Source: an uncultured Pseudomonadota bacterium
Lineage (GTDB): Bacteria > Pseudomonadota > Alphaproteobacteria > RF32 > CAG-239
Assembly: GCA_949289935.1 (NCBI GenBank)
Contig: CASEQD010000015.1
Span: 1 to 32,766, forward strand
DNA: 32,766 nt
Direction: 5' to 3'
This document shows positions 1 through 9,421 of the stretch, piece by piece (the first letter of the stretch is position 1; each line of letters begins with the position of its first letter). The notes under the pieces are model-generated. The model did not search any database and was not told the origin of the DNA. It saw nothing but the letters and a program-made list of their open reading frames with translations. A program made the translations under genes and the position numbers.

Positions 1-98
1 GTTATGGCCGCCGTCAACGTGGTCTTCCCGTGGTCGACGTGTCCTATCGTTCCGATGTTGCAGTGCGGCTTGCTCCGCTCAAATTTCTCTTTTGCCAT
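1..98 (-). CDS. tuf: Elongation factor Tu, N-terminal fragment (runs off the window)
   Basis: Only the first 32 codons are inside the window. EF-Tu is the GTPase that carries aminoacyl-tRNA to the ribosome. The fragment starts [20 protein letters not shown] and includes the P-loop [10 protein letters not shown], which is typical of the family. The ATG at 98 is preceded by GGAG with 9 bases of spacing, which supports the start. It is the last visible gene of the str operon (rpsL-rpsG-fusA-tuf), separated from fusA by a 313-base spacer filled mostly by a repeat element. The visible codons are richer in G and C than the flanking spacer, as expected for a highly expressed gene. Confidence 0.97.
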   Translation of the reverse strand, partial: MAKEKFERSKPHCNIGTIGHVDHGKTTLTAAI

Positions 99-155
99 TT
101 AGATATTCTCCAAACAAATTTACTAAAACAATAAAATCTCTCTTCATTGTAACCA

Positions 156-403
156 AAGTTTCGTTTTAAAGCGGAAAACAAAGTAATTTCTAACTGCGAG
201 AAAGCGGAGTGTACAAAACAGTACATGAGCATTTCAAGACAGTGTAAAATTGCTTTTGGATTCCCCTTTCAAACACTCAAGTTTCGTTTTAAGGCGGAAA
301 ACAAAGTAATTTCCAACTGCGAGAAAGCGGAGTGTACAAAACAGTACATAAGCATTTCGAGACAGTGTAAAATTGCTTTTGGATTCCCCTTAAAACGAAA
401 CTT
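156..403. repeat. Tandem pair of about 113-bp repeats with 16-bp terminal inverted repeats (MITE-like)
   Basis: Two direct copies lie at 156-268 and 279-391 with a period of 123 bases; by eye they differ at about four positions. The second copy is bounded by a perfect 16-bp inverted repeat: AAGTTTCGTTTTAAGG at 279-294 and its complement at 388-403. The first copy has the same left end at 156 but lacks the right inverted end. Each copy holds a small hairpin, TGTAC-AAAACA-GTACA. The period is a multiple of three, and plus-strand reading gives a repeated peptide (from ISRQCKIAFGFP), but no ribosome site is seen, so coding is doubtful. The element fills the fusA-tuf spacer and would be transcribed with the operon. 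It looks like a non-autonomous repeat element; the family was not recognised. Confidence 0.8.
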
Positions 404-411
404 ACACATTT

Positions 412-2487
412 TTAGGCATTCTTAGCCTTAACCTTATCCGCTACATCCTTAGGTACTTCGGCATAATGGTCAAAAACCATCGTAAATTGTGCACGACCTT
501 GGGAAAGCGAACGCAGGGTATTAACATAACCAAACATGTTAGCCAACGGCACATTGGCATCAATAACGCGGGCATTGGCGCGCTGATCCATACCATTGAC
601 CAAACCGCGGCGGGAATTCAAATCACCGATAATATCACCCATATATTCTTCCGGGGTAACAACTTCAACTTTCATAATCGGTTCCAAAAGCTTTGGATTA
701 GCCTGCCGCATACCTTCACGGAAAGCAGCGCGGGCGGCAATTTCAAAGCACATAACATTGGAGTCGACTTCATGATAAGCACCGTCATAAAGATTGCATT
801 TAACGCCCGTAACCGGATAACCTGCAATAACACCGGCCTCCATTGCGGAACGCAAACCTTTTTCAACACCGGGAATATATTCTTTCGGAACATTTCCGCC
901 GACAACGGTATTTTCAAATTCAAAACCGTTATAGCCTTCAATCGGTTCAAACTTGATTTTAACTCGGGCAAACTGACCGGCACCGCCGGACTGCTTCTTG
1001 TGCGTATATTCAATATCGCAGGGAGCGGTAATGGTTTCGCGGTAAGCAACCTGAGGCTCGCCGACATTGCACTCGACTTTAAACTCGCGTTTCAAACGAT
1101 CGACGATAATTTCCAGATGAAGTTCACCCATGCCTTTAATAATGGTTTGTCCGCTGTCCGGATCGGAAGAAACTTTAAACGAAGGATCTTCCATCGCCAG
1201 ACGAGACAACGCCAAACCCATTTTCTCAACATCGGCCTTGGTTTTCGGCTCAACCGCCAATTCAATAACCGGATCCGGAAATTCCATATTTTCCAAAACA
1301 ATCGGTTTGGACTGATCGCACAAGGTATCTCCGGTTGTTGTATCTTTCAGTCCCGCCAGAGCGATAATATCACCGGCACGGGCTTCTTTCAGATCTTCAC
1401 GCTTGTTGGCATGCATCAAAAGCATGCGGCCGACGCGTTCTTTTTTATCTTTAACCGAATTATAAACATACGAACCGGCAGTCATAACACCGGAATAAAT
1501 ACGGGTAAAAGTCAAAGAACCAACAAAAGGATCGTTCATAATCTTAAACGCCAGGGCAGCCAGCGGCTGATCATCGGAAGGATGTCTTTCCTCCTCTTTG
1601 CCCGTATCCGGATTAATGCCTTTAATCGAAGCAATATCAACCGGAGAAGGCAGATAATCAATAACCGCATCAAGCAAAGGCTGAACACCCTTGTTTTTAA
1701 AAGCCGTTCCGCAGAAAACCGGAACAAAATCTCGAGCCAGCGTTCCCTTGCGGATACATTTTTTCAAAACTTCAACCGAAACATCCTTGCCTTCAAGATA
1801 ATCGTTCATGGCTTCTTCATCTTCTTCAACAGCCATTTCAACCAGCTCATGATGATACTTTTCGGCCTTTTCTTTCAAATCAGCCGGAATTTCCTGAATC
1901 TCAACAGGAGAATCCGCCGTATCGCCGGTATAAACGATTGCATTCATATTCAGCAAATCGACGACGCCGCGAAACTCGGCTTCGCTTCCGATAGGAAGTT
2001 GTAAAGCCATCGGGCGGGCGCCCAGACGATCAACAATCATATCCAGACAACGGTAAAAGTTTGCTCCGATTCGATCCATTTTGTTGCAAAAACAAATACG
2101 GGGAACACCATATTTGTCAGCCTGACGCCAAACCGTTTCCGACTGGGGTTCAACACCGGCAACCGAATCAAAAACGGTAATTGCACCGTCAAGGACACGC
2201 AGGGAACGCTCTACTTCAACGGTAAAATCAACGTGTCCCGGCGTATCGATAATATTGATCCTGTGGCCTTTCCAAAAACAGGTTGTCGCCGCGGAAGTAA
2301 TGGTAATGCCGCGTTCCTGTTCTTGTTCCATCCAGTCCATGGTGGCAGCGCCTTCATGAACTTCACCGATTTTATGAGAAACACCGGTATAATACAAAAT
2401 ACGCTCGGTCGTCGTAGTTTTGCCGGCGTCAATATGCGCCATAATCCCGATATTTCTGTACAATTCCAGTTTATGTGTACGAGCCAT
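412..2487 (-). CDS. fusA: Elongation factor G
   Basis: EF-G is the ribosomal translocase GTPase, which moves tRNAs and mRNA after peptide transfer and helps recycle ribosomes. The 691-residue length is normal for the family. The N-terminal G domain shows AHIDAGKTT (P-loop), [10 protein letters not shown] (switch I end), DTPGHVDF (G3) and NKMD (G4). Domains II to V follow, with the conserved GMGELHLEI segment in domain III and [10 protein letters not shown] near the C-terminus. It follows rpsG by 21 bases in the str operon, so co-transcription from the rpsL promoter is expected. No truncation or unusual residue was noticed. Confidence 0.99.
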   Translation of the reverse strand: MARTHKLELYRNIGIMAHIDAGKTTTTERILYYTGVSHKIGEVHEGAATMDWMEQEQERGITITSAATTCFWKGHRINIIDTPGHVDFTVEVERSLRVLDGAITVFDSVAGVEPQSETVWRQADKYGVPRICFCNKMDRIGANFYRCLDMIVDRLGARPMALQLPIGSEAEFRGVVDLLNMNAIVYTGDTADSPVEIQEIPADLKEKAEKYHHELVEMAVEEDEEAMNDYLEGKDVSVEVLKKCIRKGTLARDFVPVFCGTAFKNKGVQPLLDAVIDYLPSPVDIASIKGINPDTGKEEERHPSDDQPLAALAFKIMNDPFVGSLTFTRIYSGVMTAGSYVYNSVKDKKERVGRMLLMHANKREDLKEARAGDIIALAGLKDTTTGDTLCDQSKPIVLENMEFPDPVIELAVEPKTKADVEKMGLALSRLAMEDPSFKVSSDPDSGQTIIKGMGELHLEIIVDRLKREFKVECNVGEPQVAYRETITAPCDIEYTHKKQSGGAGQFARVKIKFEPIEGYNGFEFENTVVGGNVPKEYIPGVEKGLRSAMEAGVIAGYPVTGVKCNLYDGAYHEVDSNVMCFEIAARAAFREGMRQANPKLLEPIMKVEVVTPEEYMGDIIGDLNSRRGLVNGMDQRANARVIDANVPLANMFGYVNTLRSLSQGRAQFTMVFDHYAEVPKDVADKVKAKNA

Positions 2488-2508
2488 TTTTTTATTCCTG
2501 TCCTGCTG

Positions 2509-2985
<477 letters not shown>

Positions 2986-2992
2986 TTACTCC

Positions 2993-3364
2993 TTATTTAG
3001 GTCTCTTGGCGCCGTACAAAGAACGACGTTGACGACGTTTAGAAACACCTTGAGTATCCAAGGTACCACGAATGATATGATAGCGAACACCCGGCAAGTC
3101 TTTAACACGGCCGCCTCTAATCAGCACCACTGAGTGTTCTTGCAAGTTATGACCTTCACCAGGGATGTAGCTGATTACTTCAAAGCCGTTTGTCAGACGA
3201 ATACGAGCCACTTTACGCAAAGCGGAGTTCGGTTTTTTCGGGGTTGTTGTATAAACCCTCGTACAAACACCGCGTTTTTGCGGGCACGCCTTCAAAGCCG
3301 GAACTTTGTTTCTCTTGACTTTGGGTGTTCGTGATTTACGAATTAACTGATTAATTGTAGGCAT
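2993..3364 (-). CDS. rpsL: 30S ribosomal protein S12
   Basis: S12 lies at the decoding centre and controls translational accuracy. The 123-residue product begins [20 protein letters not shown] and contains [12 protein letters not shown] and [13 protein letters not shown]. Lys43 and Lys88, the positions where streptomycin-resistance substitutions arise in other bacteria, are the ordinary lysines. A GTG codon one position upstream (3365-3367) would give MMPTINQ. The ATG at 3364 is preferred because it gives the normal family start and sits 8 bases from an AAGGA ribosome site. It is the first gene of the str operon. Confidence 0.98.
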   Translation of the reverse strand: MPTINQLIRKSRTPKVKRNKVPALKACPQKRGVCTRVYTTTPKKPNSALRKVARIRLTNGFEVISYIPGEGHNLQEHSVVLIRGGRVKDLPGVRYHIIRGTLDTQGVSKRRQRRSLYGAKRPK

Positions 3365-3442
3365 CACTATTTTCCTTAAATTATGTTATTTTTTTCAATA
3401 CAAAAAAGCCTTTTAGAAAACAATTTCTAAAAAGTCACACGC

Positions 3443-3472
3443 ATGTTAAGCACACTCCTCTTTCGAAGTCAA
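3443..3472 (-). promoter_or_regulatory. Probable sigma-70 promoter of the str operon
   Basis: Read on the minus strand there is a -35 box TTGACT (3467-3472), an 18-base spacer and a -10 box TAACAT (3443-3448). It would start a leader of about 70 bases before rpsL. The rest of the 370-base spacer between rpsL and the divergent lipoprotein gene (3365-3734) is AT-rich. It holds repeated TTTGAGTC motifs near 3495 and 3607-3625, but no second promoter is convincing. Confidence 0.55.
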
Positions 3473-3734
3473 CACTTTTTTACAAAAAAATCAAATTTGA
3501 GTCTACTTTTTATTAACCCTAGCTTAACCTTTAATCCTTTTGAAAGAGGGAAAACCTTTTTACGATTCGTCTTCCAAGTCGCTGGCAAAACAGATTAGGA
3601 AAGCATTTTTGAGTCAATTTGAGTCTATAACATACTTTAAAAATAAGGAAAATTCATTCCCTTCGACACCTTTTTACACCTGATTAACGAACTTTTAAGC
3701 CCCGCCGGTTAACATTACAAATCAAGGAGAAAAT

Positions 3735-4097
3735 ATGTTTAAAAGACTGTTCGTACTGTCAATCTTGCTGTTAAGTGCATGCACTTCCCGCTTCGCCGAA
3801 TTAGGGGTTGTTTCACCTGACTTAAACCGGCTCGAAATCAAACAGCTTGAAAAGGCAGAATATATAAAGGACATCTCCGCAACTTCCGTACGCCGTACCT
3901 TTTTGTTTTTCACTTTTGGCTCTCCTTCGCTGGAAGAAGCCGTTCGCACGGCTCTTGACCTCTCCGAAACTGACATTTTAGTCAACCTCAAAGCCGACCG
4001 CCGTTTTTCTTTCGGCTTTCCGTTGGGTGAGGAGACTATCACCGTTACGGCCGACGGCATAAAACTCGCCCCGATGTTCGGAGGTTTTAATGATTAA
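3735..4097 (+). CDS. Small predicted lipoprotein, first of a related pair
   Basis: The 120-residue product starts with a lipoprotein signal peptide: positive MFKR, a hydrophobic core, then the lipobox LLSAC with the acylated cysteine at residue 16. The mature part has no recognised domain. It shares a pattern with the next gene: an FLFFTFGSPSLEEAV block, a D-x-L-x-N step and an FSF motif near the end, so the two are probably old duplicates. An AAGGAG site lies just upstream of the ATG. The stop overlaps the next start by 8 bases, implying translational coupling. The function is unknown; an envelope location is inferred from the lipobox. The small tandem-lipoprotein layout recalls TRL-like families, but no match is claimed. 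Confidence 0.8.
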   Translation: MFKRLFVLSILLLSACTSRFAELGVVSPDLNRLEIKQLEKAEYIKDISATSVRRTFLFFTFGSPSLEEAVRTALDLSETDILVNLKADRRFSFGFPLGEETITVTADGIKLAPMFGGFND

Positions 4098-4440
4098 GGC
4101 ATTTCAACTCTTTACCTTGCTTTTTCTGTTAGGCGGATGCACCGTCCGACACGGTACCTATTCTGTTTTATCTTCCCGTCCGATGTCGCTTTATACCCTC
4201 GCGGCCGATAATGAAATCGTCGCAAAAAACGTAAGCAGCGCCCAAACCCGGTACTGTTTTTTAGTCTTTCCGTTCGACCCTTCTCCCAAAATTGACAATG
4301 CTGTTGAAACCCTCTTGCGGCAATATCAGGGAGACTACCTTTCCAATGCCGAAATTTCTCACAGCAAATTCAGCTTTTTAGGCCTTTGGAGCAGAGAGAG
4401 CTGGAAGATTGGCGGCAATGTGGTTCGCATTGCCAAATAA
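4090..4440 (+). CDS. Small predicted lipoprotein, second of a related pair
   Basis: The 116-residue product has a signal peptide ending in the lipobox LLGGC (cysteine at residue 17). Its central block CFLVFPFDPSPKIDNAVETL aligns with FLFFTFGSPSLEEAVRTAL of the upstream protein, followed in both by D-x-L-x-N and FSF. It starts inside the previous gene with GGAGG 5 bases before the ATG. About 100 bases separate it from kdsD; a small hairpin (TGCAG-TATT-CTGCA) lies just after the stop but has no T-run, so read-through into kdsD is possible. The function is unknown. Proximity to LPS-export genes suggests, but does not show, an envelope role. Confidence 0.8.
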   Translation: MIKAFQLFTLLFLLGGCTVRHGTYSVLSSRPMSLYTLAADNEIVAKNVSSAQTRYCFLVFPFDPSPKIDNAVETLLRQYQGDYLSNAEISHSKFSFLGLWSRESWKIGGNVVRIAK

Positions 4441-4540
4441 TGCAGTATTCTGCATCGTGCAAAAAACGCTTGCTTTCTGCACAAGAAAATAATACTTTCT
4501 ATAAAAACGGAATTATTCTCAAAAACATGAGGAAAACATA

Positions 4541-5512
4541 ATGAACACTGTTGAAAATCCGGATATTGCTTCGGCAAAACACACCATAGACAAAGAAATT
4601 GAAGCCCTGCGTATGATGGAAAGCAGTCTCAACGACAACCTTTCCCAGGCTCTTGATCTTATGCAGAAAACCAACGGACGGATTATTGTAACCGGCATGG
4701 GAAAATCCGGTCATGTCGGCCGTAAGATTGCTGCAACCCTGGCATCGACGGGAAGTCCCGCATTTTTCGTTCATCCCGGGGAAGCCAGCCACGGAGACTT
4801 GGGAATGATAACGGATCGGGACTGTGTTTTGGCAATTTCAAATTCCGGAGAAACAATAGAATTGTCCGATATTCTTGTCTATTGCAAACGTTTCAACATT
4901 CCTCTTATAGGCATAACCAAAAACAAAGACAGCGCTCTCGGCAAAGCTTCAGACATCTGGCTGCCTCTGCCGGATGACGGAGAAGCTTGTCCGTTGGGAC
5001 TGGCTCCGACTTCATCCACCACGGCAACCATTGTTTTGGGAGATATTCTGGCCATCGCCCTGCTGGAACGCAAGGGGTTCTCAAAAACAGATTTCAAACA
5101 GCGCCATCCCGGCGGAAAGCTCGGCGCCTTTCTGCAAAAAGCTTCTGACATCATGCACAAAGGAGATGACATTCCTCTCATAAAAGGAAACACTCCCATG
5201 TTGGAAACACTGCAAACCATGTCCTCAAAGATGCTGGGATGCGTCGGCATCGTCAACGCTGACGGAGAACTGGTAGGAATTATCACCGACGGAGACCTGC
5301 GCCGCAATATGTCTGAAGACATTATGAACAAAACCGCACAGGATATCATGACTCATAATCCCAAAACCATTTCCCCCGACACGATGTTAAGCGAAGCTTT
5401 AAACATTATGAACACAACCGGGAAAGGAATCACTCAGCTGTTTATTGTTGAAAACAAACGGCCGGTGGGAATAATTCACATGCATGACTGCTTACGGTTG
5501 GGGGTCGCATAA
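4541..5512 (+). CDS. kdsD: Arabinose-5-phosphate isomerase
   Basis: This enzyme converts ribulose 5-phosphate to arabinose 5-phosphate, the first committed precursor of Kdo in lipopolysaccharide. The 323-residue length fits the KdsD/GutQ family. A SIS sugar-isomerase domain comes first, with GMGKSGHV (52-59), SNSGET (100-105), LAPTSSTT (154-161) and the hallmark FKQRHPGGKLG (185-195). Two CBS domains follow at about 203-260 and 268-323. An AGGA site is 8 bases before the ATG. It heads kdsD-lptC-lptA-lptB, the usual arrangement in which Kdo supply and LPS transport are encoded together. GutQ is the alternative paralogue, but the LPS neighbourhood favours KdsD. Confidence 0.96.
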   Translation: MNTVENPDIASAKHTIDKEIEALRMMESSLNDNLSQALDLMQKTNGRIIVTGMGKSGHVGRKIAATLASTGSPAFFVHPGEASHGDLGMITDRDCVLAISNSGETIELSDILVYCKRFNIPLIGITKNKDSALGKASDIWLPLPDDGEACPLGLAPTSSTTATIVLGDILAIALLERKGFSKTDFKQRHPGGKLGAFLQKASDIMHKGDDIPLIKGNTPMLETLQTMSSKMLGCVGIVNADGELVGIITDGDLRRNMSEDIMNKTAQDIMTHNPKTISPDTMLSEALNIMNTTGKGITQLFIVENKRPVGIIHMHDCLRLGVA

Positions 5513-5515
5513 ACT

Positions 5516-6178
5516 TTGATTAACCGGCAGAAAATAGATTCTTATTTTAACAATACGGGCAGACATCCGGCTCCGAAAAACGAAGATGCCTACACCCGCC
5601 ACACCCGGAGAATCAAACTCATAAAACTCTTGCTTCCGAGCATCGCTGCCGTTCTGCTGGGATTGTTGATTATTTTTCCGAACATAAACGCCCAAAAAGA
5701 CACCATAACGCTGGACATCACTCTTCCCCAAAAAGAAGAGCTCGAAAAACTGCACATGGAAAAAACAAACTTTTTCATTACCGACAAAAAAAATAAAGTA
5801 AATAATTTTATGGCAGAAAAAATTGATGAAACGGCACCCGGATCAAAATTAATCAAATTAATCGAACCGGAAGGAATAATACCTTCCGCAAACAAAACCT
5901 GGTATACCGTCAAAGCCCCCGTCGGATACTTTGACCAAAACAAAAACACATTAAAACTGCTCAAACAGGTTGATGTTTACTACAGTGACGGCATGATTGC
6001 CAAAACCACCGAATTTTTATATGAATTCAACACCGGTACCGGCACGGCTTTAACTCCGGTGGAAGCCGAAGGCGATTTAGGAAAAATAAATGCTGAAGGC
6101 ATGAAATACTACAACGAAAAAAACCTGATAATATTCACCGGAAAAACTCACATCGTTATTGACGATAAAAAACTCTGA
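5516..6178 (+). CDS. lptC: LPS export protein LptC
   Basis: LptC is the bitopic inner-membrane protein that receives LPS from the LptBFG extractor and passes it to LptA. The 220-residue product has a cytoplasmic N-terminus, one membrane helix at about 35-56 (LIKLLLPSIAAVLLGLLIIF) and a periplasmic beta-rich domain with YFDQNKNTLKLLKQVDVYYS, typical of LptC. The start must be the TTG at 5516, 3 bases after the kdsD stop, because no ATG occurs until well past the membrane helix; a G-rich stretch (5498-5504) may act as ribosome site. LptC sequences diverge strongly, so the call rests on topology plus position between kdsD and lptA. Confidence 0.9.
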   Translation: MINRQKIDSYFNNTGRHPAPKNEDAYTRHTRRIKLIKLLLPSIAAVLLGLLIIFPNINAQKDTITLDITLPQKEELEKLHMEKTNFFITDKKNKVNNFMAEKIDETAPGSKLIKLIEPEGIIPSANKTWYTVKAPVGYFDQNKNTLKLLKQVDVYYSDGMIAKTTEFLYEFNTGTGTALTPVEAEGDLGKINAEGMKYYNEKNLIIFTGKTHIVIDDKKL

Positions 6179-6189
6179 GGAAAAACACG

Positions 6190-7032
6190 ATGAAAAAAAT
6201 CTTAATAAGCCTGCTGTTTTCCGTTTTATCTTTCCCGGCATGGGGTGAAGATGTCAACATCTATGCCGATGACAAAGTCGAAGTTCACCAAAACGAACAA
6301 AAAATCATTGCCGTTGGCAACGCCGTTGCCAATAAAAAAGACAACACGATTTACGCAGACGAAATGACAGCTTATTACACCAAAAACGCCGCCGGAAAAA
6401 CCGAATTTACTTCTCTTCATGCCAAAGGCAGCGTTCGGGCTGTTTCTCCCGACAATACGGCATTTGGCAACACCATGGATTATGACTTGAAAAAAGAAGA
6501 AATCGTCCTTATCGGCACGCCGGCCAAAATTGTAACCAGCAAAGGCGAAACCATCACGGCCAAAGACAAAATCACCTATTACCCCGAAAAACAAATGGCA
6601 ATAGCTCTGGGAGATGTTGTGGCTGATGACGGGGAAAACACTGTTTATTCCGACCGGATGATAAGTTATTTCAAAAAAAATGCCGCTGGTGATTTGGAAA
6701 TGGATCATGTTGAAATTTATGACAATGTCAAAATCATAACGCCAAAAGCAACGGCAACATCCCTGCGCGGAAAATATTTTCCGGAAAAATCCATGGTTTA
6801 CCTTTATGACAATGTCGTACTCAACCAGGACGGCAACATTCTGAACGGGGATTACGCCGAAACAAACCTGAAAACAGGCATCAGCCGCATGGTTTCTCAA
6901 AAGAAACGCGTTTCCGGCGTTTTCCATGAAAAAGAAAAAAATGAACCTGAAGAAAAAAACATTTCAAACCCGAAGCAGGAATCTCAGGAAAGCCAACAAA
7001 CAACTCCGAAAGAAAACAAAGATGCAAAATAA
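6190..7032 (+). CDS. lptA: LPS export periplasmic protein LptA (OstA-like)
   Basis: LptA forms the periplasmic bridge that carries LPS from LptC to LptD in the outer membrane. The 280-residue product has a Sec signal peptide (about residues 1-19, ending FPAWG). OstA/LptA repeats follow, with recurrent patterns such as NTIYADEMTAYY and NTVYSDRMISYF. The C-terminal 40 residues are rich in K, E, Q and N and probably disordered. It is longer than the roughly 185-residue E. coli protein, as in many alphaproteobacteria. It lies 11 bases after lptC and overlaps the lptB start by 11 bases. Confidence 0.93.
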   Translation: MKKILISLLFSVLSFPAWGEDVNIYADDKVEVHQNEQKIIAVGNAVANKKDNTIYADEMTAYYTKNAAGKTEFTSLHAKGSVRAVSPDNTAFGNTMDYDLKKEEIVLIGTPAKIVTSKGETITAKDKITYYPEKQMAIALGDVVADDGENTVYSDRMISYFKKNAAGDLEMDHVEIYDNVKIITPKATATSLRGKYFPEKSMVYLYDNVVLNQDGNILNGDYAETNLKTGISRMVSQKKRVSGVFHEKEKNEPEEKNISNPKQESQESQQTTPKENKDAK

Positions 7033-7762
7033 CCAACATACAGCCACTTTGGAAGTCTTCAACATCGGCAAAAAATATAAAAACCGCCCGGTGTTGCGCA
7101 ATGTATCTCTAAACGTCAGACGTGGGGAAGCTGTAGGACTGCTCGGTCCCAACGGTGCAGGCAAAACAACCTGCTTTTATTGTGTAACCGGACTAATCCG
7201 TCCTGACTACGGCGATGTCCATATCGACGGTAAAGACATCACCGACATGCCCATGTACCGACGCGCCCGTATGGGAATAGGCTACTTACCGCAAGAAGCA
7301 TCAATTTTTCGTTCTCTGACGGTTGAAGATAACATCAAAGCTATTCTTGAAATTGTCATTGACAGCATCAGCGAACGCGAAAATCTGCTTGAACAGTTGT
7401 TATCCGAATTTTCCATTGCCCATTTGCGCAAATCCCCTGCCATTGCGCTGTCCGGAGGAGAAAGACGGCGGCTTGAAATTGCCCGCGCTCTGGCCAGCCA
7501 GCCAAACTTCATTTTGCTTGACGAACCTCTGGCCGGAATTGATCCCATTGCCGTCGGAGAAATCCGAACACTGGTTTCCCAACTCAAAAACCGCGGACTT
7601 GGAGTTTTAATCACGGATCATAATGTCCGTGAAACTCTTGATATTATCGATCGAGCTTACATTCTTCACGGCGGTTCAGTGCTGATGGAAGGTACGCCGG
7701 ACGAAATCGTTGCCAGCAAAGAAGTCCGTAAAGTCTACCTCGGCGACAACTTTTCCATGTAA
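7022..7762 (+). CDS. lptB: LPS export ATP-binding protein LptB
   Basis: LptB is the cytoplasmic ATPase that drives LPS extraction by LptFG. All ABC motifs are present: Walker A GPNGAGKTT (42-50), Q-loop Gln91, signature LSGGE (143-147), Walker B ILLDEP (164-169) and H-loop His200 in ITDHNVRET. The frame is open upstream to 6926, but those 32 codons lie inside lptA and are lysine-rich. The ATG at 7022 gives the normal 246-residue protein starting MQNNQHTATLEVFNI. The 11-base overlap with lptA suggests translational coupling. The partners lptF and lptG are not in this window. Confidence 0.97.
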   Translation: MQNNQHTATLEVFNIGKKYKNRPVLRNVSLNVRRGEAVGLLGPNGAGKTTCFYCVTGLIRPDYGDVHIDGKDITDMPMYRRARMGIGYLPQEASIFRSLTVEDNIKAILEIVIDSISERENLLEQLLSEFSIAHLRKSPAIALSGGERRRLEIARALASQPNFILLDEPLAGIDPIAVGEIRTLVSQLKNRGLGVLITDHNVRETLDIIDRAYILHGGSVLMEGTPDEIVASKEVRKVYLGDNFSM

Positions 7763-7794
7763 ATTTCAACAGAAAAGGAGTATAAAACGCGGCC

Positions 7795-9300
7795 ATGGCG
7801 ATAGAGCCTAAATTAGAAATAAAGCAATCGCAGTCGCTTTTAATAACTCCTCAGCTGCGCCAGGCTATAAACCTGCTGCAAATGTCAAACCTTGAACTCA
7901 ACAGTCTGATTAATGAAGAACTGGCAGCCAATCCTCTTCTGGAAAGAGAAGACGGCGATCAACCGGAAGAAGGCGAACCTGCCGAAAAAAACATTGACGA
8001 TTATGATCCGCCTGCCGCCGGCAGTGATGAAGAATCTTTCTCCCCCGACATTGATTACGATAACGAATTTGACGACGACGGCAGCGACCGTGAGGGTTAC
8101 GATATCCCTGAAACATACGGCTGGAAAGATTATGCTCTCAACAAAAATGCCGGAAATTCCCCCTCCCCGGATTTTGATTTTTTTGAACAAAAACTGTCCG
8201 CCGAAAAATCTCTCTACGATATCATTAACGAACAAATCAACACCGCCTTTTCTTCATCCAAAGAAAAGATCATCGCCGCCGTTCTCAAAGAACAACTTGA
8301 TGACAGCGGCTATTTCCGGGGCGATATCGGACAAATTTCCCAAAAACTGCACATCCGGCCGCTCCGAATACAAAAAATCCTAAACCGGATGAAAAGCTTT
8401 GAACCCACCGGAATTTTTGCCGAAAACCTGGCTGAATGCATTGCCCTGCAGCTTCAGGAACAAAATCTTCTGACGCCGGACATGAAAAAACTGCTGCAGC
8501 ACCTCAATCTGCTGGCAGACGGAAAATACAAAGAATTATCAAACATTCTGAAGATTCACCCCGAAGCTCTGACAAAAATGATACGACTCATCCGACAGGT
8601 CAATCCCAAACCGACGGCAGACTATTTTTCTCCGGCTTCTCAATATATCATTCCCGACATTTTTGTCCGCAGAGCTCCAGACCGAAGCTATATCGTAGAA
8701 TTAAACAACATGTCTCTGCCTCGGCTGCTGATTAACCGCCGCTACTATATCCGGATTTCTCAAAGCGAAGATAAAAACAAAAACACCAAACGTTATTTAA
8801 AAACCCAGTTGAACAACGCCGGATTTCTGATAAAAGCGCTCAATCAGCGTGCTTCTGCCATTCTGCGGGTAAGCGAAGAAATCGTTAAAAACCAATATGA
8901 TTTTTTTGAAAAAGGCATTAACTTTCTAAAACCGTTAACTCTGAAAGACATTGCCGATGCGGCGGAAATGCACGAAAGCACCGTCAGTCGGGTAACTACC
9001 GGCAAATACATGCATACGCCACTGGGAATTTTTGAACTGAAATATTTCTTTTCAACGGCAGCCGGCAGCTACCGCGGCGATGAAAACACTTCTGCCCGCA
9101 GCATCTGCCACAAAATAAAAAAATATATAGAAAATGAAAAAACAGACAACATTCTCTCCGATGACAACATTTCCGAACAACTCGCCAGAGAAGGCTTCAA
9201 GGTTGCCCGCCGCACTGTTGCAAAATACCGTGAAAGCATGGGAATTCCGTCATCTTCGCTCCGACGTCGGCAAAAGAAGCTCAAAACCCTTCCTCTCTGA
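7795..9300 (+). CDS. rpoN: RNA polymerase sigma-54 factor
   Basis: Sigma-54 directs RNA polymerase to -24/-12 promoters that need an ATP-driven enhancer-binding activator. The 501-residue product has the glutamine- and leucine-rich region I at 1-50 (QSLLITPQLRQAINLLQMSN). A very acidic region II follows at about 55-110, then the core-binding domain and a helix-turn-helix. The RpoN box ARRTVAKYRE is at about 471-480, followed by IPSSSLRR. It follows lptB by 32 bases; an AAGGAG site is present but 14 bases from the ATG, which is rather far. The order lptB-rpoN-hpf-ptsN is widespread in proteobacteria. No clear -24/-12 sites were seen in the window. Confidence 0.97.
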   Translation: MAIEPKLEIKQSQSLLITPQLRQAINLLQMSNLELNSLINEELAANPLLEREDGDQPEEGEPAEKNIDDYDPPAAGSDEESFSPDIDYDNEFDDDGSDREGYDIPETYGWKDYALNKNAGNSPSPDFDFFEQKLSAEKSLYDIINEQINTAFSSSKEKIIAAVLKEQLDDSGYFRGDIGQISQKLHIRPLRIQKILNRMKSFEPTGIFAENLAECIALQLQEQNLLTPDMKKLLQHLNLLADGKYKELSNILKIHPEALTKMIRLIRQVNPKPTADYFSPASQYIIPDIFVRRAPDRSYIVELNNMSLPRLLINRRYYIRISQSEDKNKNTKRYLKTQLNNAGFLIKALNQRASAILRVSEEIVKNQYDFFEKGINFLKPLTLKDIADAAEMHESTVSRVTTGKYMHTPLGIFELKYFFSTAAGSYRGDENTSARSICHKIKKYIENEKTDNILSDDNISEQLAREGFKVARRTVAKYRESMGIPSSSLRRRQKKLKTLPL

Positions 9301-9421
9301 TGAAACAGCCGAAAGTTTTTATTGACTTTTAGATAAAATTAAGCTTGATATAAACAGAAAAACATATTAAATTTAAGACTCATAAAGAGAAGTTTTTATT
9401 AATAACAATAAGGAAAAAACT

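Noticed and set aside
225-425. Plus-strand frame through the fusA-tuf repeat
   Set aside because: The repeat period of 123 bases keeps the frame open, which explains the length. There is no ribosome site, and it runs into the fusA end.
466-2004. Plus-strand open frame of 512 codons opposite fusA
   Set aside because: It lies wholly antisense to a certain fusA gene. Its composition (rich in N, I, F, R, H) is the usual mirror of a strongly coding strand, and no ribosome site is seen.
6226-6927. Minus-strand open frame of 233 codons opposite lptA
   Set aside because: It is antisense to lptA, which has a signal peptide and family repeats; the reverse frame has no recognisable features.
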